Of a stretch of DNA of 16,777 bases, positions 15,601 to 16,777 are shown one piece after another. Both the position numbers and the translations under genes were made by a program. Position 1 is the first letter of the stretch; each line of letters begins with the position of its first letter. Origin of the DNA: Bacteroidales bacterium (lineage in GTDB: Bacteria > Bacteroidota > Bacteroidia > Bacteroidales > VadinHA17). Below the pieces are notes generated by a model. That model had not been told where the DNA came from, ran no database searches, and worked only from the letters and a program-made list of their open reading frames with translations. Where the stretch lies: contig JAFGXK010000224.1 of NCBI GenBank assembly GCA_016936695.1, positions 1 through 16,777 on the forward strand, given 5' to 3'.

Positions 15601-15854
15601 TGGAGACTGCGGTGGTCTCTTCGGTATATACCGGACGCCGTCGTTTTGGTGGTGCGGGGGCTGGTAGTATCCCAATGGACTCAATCAAGATAAGCATGCC
15701 GCTTAAATATGGACATGCTGTGGGCGCACAGGTCTCCGGCAGTGGAATTACCCTTGCCTCGCCTTTAACCAGAGCTCATGACATCAATACCCAGATTGCC
15801 AGTGATATACCCACGCCAGGTGGGCCCAATCAATATACCAGTAATCCTTTGTAA
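12642..15854 (+). CDS. GH54 alpha-L-arabinofuranosidase with NEW3-like and interrupted lamin-tail domains
   Basis: A 1070-residue secreted enzyme that should release terminal arabinofuranose from arabinan or arabinoxylan. The N-terminus has a hydrophobic leader ending near C32 (possible lipoprotein). Residues about 40-368 are the GH54 catalytic domain: PCDIYTAAGNPC, STRALYKSYNGPLYQV, TILYDQSGNGNHL, the vicinal pair C203-C204 (SGCCFNYG), WIMSDMEAGLFSG with E248, GGDNGNG with D329, and FYEGVM. E248 and D329 match in context the nucleophile (E221) and acid/base (D297) of Aspergillus AbfB. The usual C-terminal CBM42 is absent. Instead come a NEW3-like beta domain (about 372-460) and a lamin-tail domain beginning VKINEIRLS at 475. 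That domain is interrupted by repeat cassettes at about 548-775 and 902-1055, and ends PTPGGPNQY. No frameshift is seen. Confidence 0.92.
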   Translation: MKKKNSIAIILSLALTLPVTIMMIIMYAGTGCNVSQTRPEGPCDIYTAAGNPCVTAHSSTRALYKSYNGPLYQVMRQSDGKTLDIGVVRPGEGDPGGYADAAAHDTFCTNTLCWITILYDQSGNGNHLVQAPPGTFRGPAKGGFNALPIADMAPITIMGQKAYGVYIMPGMGLRSNDATGLAINDEPQGIYMVCDGKHFDSGCCFNYGNTSTNSRAVGRGTMETVYFGTSTAWGSGNGPGPWIMSDMEAGLFSGYDAKQNIANPTIDSWRFVTGIVNGGGGNKWEIWGANAQGGNLAAFYKGIRPHSPENDWYNPMHRKGAVQMGNGGDNGNGSAGTFYEGVMVNGFPDETTLNSVQANIVAARYDVQRVSLSRVTTFTPGSSQEVEATFTNTTGATVSDVTLSISLPEGWTALVSGSENASMTFRNRIASGAGMSVTFTVTSGATTGAGFITCRAEWKDQVATTSQRVRNVFPVKINEIRLSTGISPTDQFIELYNAGDSDVDISNWTLTNTRSEWAPVRLATVPGGTKLTAHGFYLLGLSASGLVASASSGDMIINVTSTTDFKAGQQIDIDGELRRIAIVGTAAAPMTTVFVPVSTGPWLTIPAGSANLPVTNATGFEVGRKIGIDMGGNYEVATVTAVGKAATQTSLAVAAKAGDTIIKVAANDKMTIGDTLTINTGGRKELIIVKRLINVVAAPIRGGFDPGGFGGKRTGEVELTAPLRFDHMLSVDVSGRGTGISFSPATRFAHKSGDAVQALGDGITLVSALARNHDIGAAVINPLAASVGYLGSARPNQWYGVSLSTAAGSIALMDASGLVIVDAIVYGSRQSNSSANGTITSPELATLEGDQSQGGCIAVAPVSGSGSRMLSPIPLKIDRSIGRFPDGADTDNNCSDFQLQNAVTLIRPAAAGSKNIKVGNVADFVNGQKIIIGTGTKIETAVITVVGTAGGTTVGTATKVGATVIPVPGVDGFSSGQTITIEGGTNLETAVVSSVYTGRRRFGGAGAGSIPMDSIKISMPLKYGHAVGAQVSGSGITLASPLTRAHDINTQIASDIPTPGGPNQYTSNPL
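13741..13789 (+). repeat. 49-bp duplicate (copy B, inside the GH54 gene)
   Basis: The in-frame copy of the duplication described at 12495-12543. It encodes the linker at about residues 367-383 between the catalytic and NEW3-like domains. It is probably the source, since its frame and protein context are intact. Confidence 0.85.
14283..14968 (+). repeat. Coding repeat cassette 1 inside the lamin-tail domain
   Basis: Encodes at least three units of about 37-40 residues with the pattern AGxxxIxVxxxxxFxxGxxIxIDxG followed by a short V-V-G stretch. Unit 1 is at about 548-586 (SGDMIINVTSTTDFKAGQQI), unit 2 at 605-645 (AGSANLPVTNATGFEVGRKI) and unit 3 at 653-690 (AGDTIIKVAANDKMTIGDTL). It closes with GTGISFSPATRFAHKSGDAV and GDGITLVSALARNHDIGAAV. 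The flanking lamin-tail sequence resumes at YLGSARPNQWYG. The DNA of the units has diverged, so the insertion is old. Confidence 0.75.
15345..15806 (+). repeat. Coding repeat cassette 2 near the end of the lamin-tail domain
   Basis: Two further units of the same type: about 907-945 (AGSKNIKVGNVADFVNGQKI) and 958-994 (VGATVIPVPGVDGFSSGQTI). A glycine/arginine-rich turn (GRRRFGGAGAG) and a closing GSGITLASPLTRAHDINTQI, like the end of cassette 1, follow. It sits between NCSDFQLQ and PTPGGPNQY, which would join directly in an uninterrupted lamin-tail domain. Confidence 0.75.
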
Positions 15855-15991
15855 GTATGAAACCCACATGTATCTTATACACAAATATTTATGAATATAA
15901 TCTTCAAACATTCGGGTCCTCCCGCTGAGAGGGACAGGCTATCCGACCTTTGAAATCATTGATCAGTGGTATTTGCCTGGCCTGTATCTTG

Positions 15992-16402
15992 CTACAAATA
16001 TTTCTTGAACTTATCCCCAACTTTGAAATACGTGTATAATCCTGCATTTTCACCAGTTACACGAACTGATTCACCATCGGTTTCATAGGTACTATGTTCC
16101 CCTGCAACCTTTGAGAAATACACAGCGAAACCCTTACCCTCTTCATCTTTCATTAATATGAGTGCAAGATTCGGATGTATATCTGACTTGAGTGTTGCAT
16201 TACATAAAGGACAGTAAAATTCCAGAACCTCACCCTGGTTAAATTCAAAAGAGGGATGCTTCACGCTTGAATAGTTACCGATCTGAGGACTGAGAAGCAG
16301 AAGAGCGCTCTGTTTCAAATCATTTTTCACTTTAAATATTATATGATCTCCGACTCGAAGATGTCCTTTGCATTTTGGGCATAAAAAATTATTCATTTTC
16401 AT
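15992..16402 (-). CDS. Hypothetical protein with two CxxC motifs
   Basis: A 136-residue soluble protein of unrecognised family. CPKC (residues 8-11) and CPLC (64-67) are two zinc-knuckle pairs that could bind one zinc ion, as in zinc-ribbon proteins. The C-terminal half is a beta-rich stretch (KGFAVYFSKVAGEHSTYE, then VRVTGENAGLYTYF). There is no signal peptide or membrane segment. Start codons at 16402 (MKMNNF) and 16396 (MNNF) are both possible. It is transcribed towards the GH54 gene, with 137 bases between the two stop codons. No function is proposed. Confidence 0.75.
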   Translation of the reverse strand: MKMNNFLCPKCKGHLRVGDHIIFKVKNDLKQSALLLLSPQIGNYSSVKHPSFEFNQGEVLEFYCPLCNATLKSDIHPNLALILMKDEEGKGFAVYFSKVAGEHSTYETDGESVRVTGENAGLYTYFKVGDKFKKYL

Positions 16403-16435
16403 GTAATTTTATGTTGTCGATTTCGAATTTCTCAT

Positions 16436-16467
16436 TAAAGGTACGAAATTGACACTTTTTCCTGCAA
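16436..16467 (-). promoter_or_regulatory. Candidate promoter of the zinc-ribbon gene
   Basis: On the minus strand TTGC (16467-16464), 20 bases, then TACCTTTA (16443-16436). Each box has one mismatch to the Bacteroidota consensus. It lies 33 bases before the ATG at 16402. Confidence 0.35.
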
Positions 16468-16612
16468 GGCATAATTATTCTATTTTTTTCCTGACGTTTT
16501 TTTGGAAAGTACTCAATATCTGAATAACTTTTCAGAGTGGCAAAATTTCACTCAAAAGGCAGGCTTTATATACCACCTATGTACAGGTCGTATGGAATGA
16601 CTTAAAATAAAA

Positions 16613-16642
16613 TTGACTTTGACCTTTTGTTAGCTAATTTTG
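16613..16642 (+). promoter_or_regulatory. Candidate rightward promoter
   Basis: TTGA (16613-16616), 18 bases, then TAATTTTG (16635-16642), the latter an exact fit to TAnnTTTG. It reads out of the window about 100 bases ahead of the boxA-like sequence. Confidence 0.4.
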
Positions 16643-16738
16643 TATAGTAATGTGACTATTTTGAATTAATCTGAAATATTATTTGTATCAAATTACTACT
16701 GATGCGTTAATAAATTGTTGATACTAAATAAATTATCT

Positions 16739-16750
16739 TGTTCTTTGACA
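16739..16750 (+). promoter_or_regulatory. boxA-like antitermination element
   Basis: TGTTCTTTGACA closely resembles the boxA of rRNA leaders (E. coli TGCTCTTTAACA; TGTTCTTTGA-type boxes in other phyla), which recruits NusB/S10 to make transcription resistant to Rho. Its location in an AT-rich leader after a promoter candidate fits an rRNA operon leader. Only the 12 bases are seen; the identity of the downstream gene is inference. Confidence 0.45.
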
Positions 16751-16777
16751 TTTTGGTTGATTTGTAATTCTGTAAGT

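Larger units (their letters stand above)
16468..16777. other. AT-rich gene-free region at the right edge
   Basis: No reading frame or recognisable RNA gene is present. The last 170 bases are strongly AT-rich and contain a rightward promoter candidate (16613-16642) and a boxA-like sequence (16739-16750). It most likely is the leader of a transcript whose body lies beyond the window. Confidence 0.5.

Noticed and set aside
14283..15806. Frameshift or assembly fusion as explanation of the broken lamin-tail domain
   Set aside because: The frame is open throughout, the two insertions share units and closing motifs, and domain sequence resumes cleanly after each, so real insertions are more likely.
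15914..15936. Possible terminator hairpin between the converging GH54 and zinc-ribbon genes
   Set aside because: The stem is only about four to five pairs with a bulge and no T-run on either strand.
16600..16777. CRISPR leader or array
   Set aside because: The AT-rich stretch could be a leader, but no repeat-spacer unit is inside the window, so no CRISPR feature is called.

Overview
The window looks like a piece of a Bacteroidota (Bacteroidetes) chromosome, probably an environmental member. The evidence is several matches to the Bacteroidota promoter pattern (TTTG, about 19-21 bases, TAnnTTTG), near-absence of Shine-Dalgarno sequences before confident starts, a BlaI/BlaR1 pair whose BlaR1 carries a carboxypeptidase-regulatory-like domain, and secreted polysaccharide-active enzymes with signal or lipoprotein leaders. 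No database could be searched, so taxon and family names rest on motif recognition.

Layout. (1) 1-1179, minus: the N-terminal 393 codons of a membrane-anchored sensor-like protein, cut by the window edge. (2) 1585-4785, minus: a compact sulfate-assimilation operon, DUF2061 membrane protein, cysH (APS reductase, 4Fe-4S type), cysD, cysN. It activates sulfate to APS and reduces APS to sulfite; no APS kinase gene is present, which fits direct APS reduction. (3) 4996-5409, minus: a small protein of unknown function. (4) 5410-5860: gene-free DNA with a polypyrimidine tract and an inverted-repeat element. (5) 5901-8410, plus: blaI-blaR1, overlapping by 4 bases, with a perfect 18-bp palindrome lying over the -7 box of a strong Bacteroidota promoter match, so autoregulation is likely. 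(6) 8411-9253: a 38-bp tandem repeat, a small membrane-anchored protein, and more short intergenic repeats.

(7) 9254-15854, plus: a secreted hydrolase cluster made of a type-B carboxylesterase lipoprotein, a CE1/esterase-D-like esterase, a decayed remnant of a second such esterase, and a 1070-residue GH54 alpha-L-arabinofuranosidase. The last carries a NEW3-like domain and a lamin-tail domain that is interrupted twice by repeat cassettes. Together these suggest removal of ester and arabinose side chains from arabinoxylan-like polysaccharides, but no SusC/SusD pair is in the window, so this is not a canonical polysaccharide utilisation locus as seen here. (8) 15992-16402, minus: a two-CxxC zinc-ribbon-like hypothetical protein. 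(9) 16403-16777: AT-rich DNA with a rightward promoter candidate and a boxA-like sequence at the edge, hinting that an rRNA operon or another long untranslated transcript starts just outside.

The most interesting points are the twice-interrupted lamin-tail domain, the chimeric esterase/GH54 junction (46 of 49 bases shared at 12495-12543 and 13741-13789), the palindrome placed over the blaI promoter, and the boxA-like edge element. I saw no clear novel defence or mobile system.
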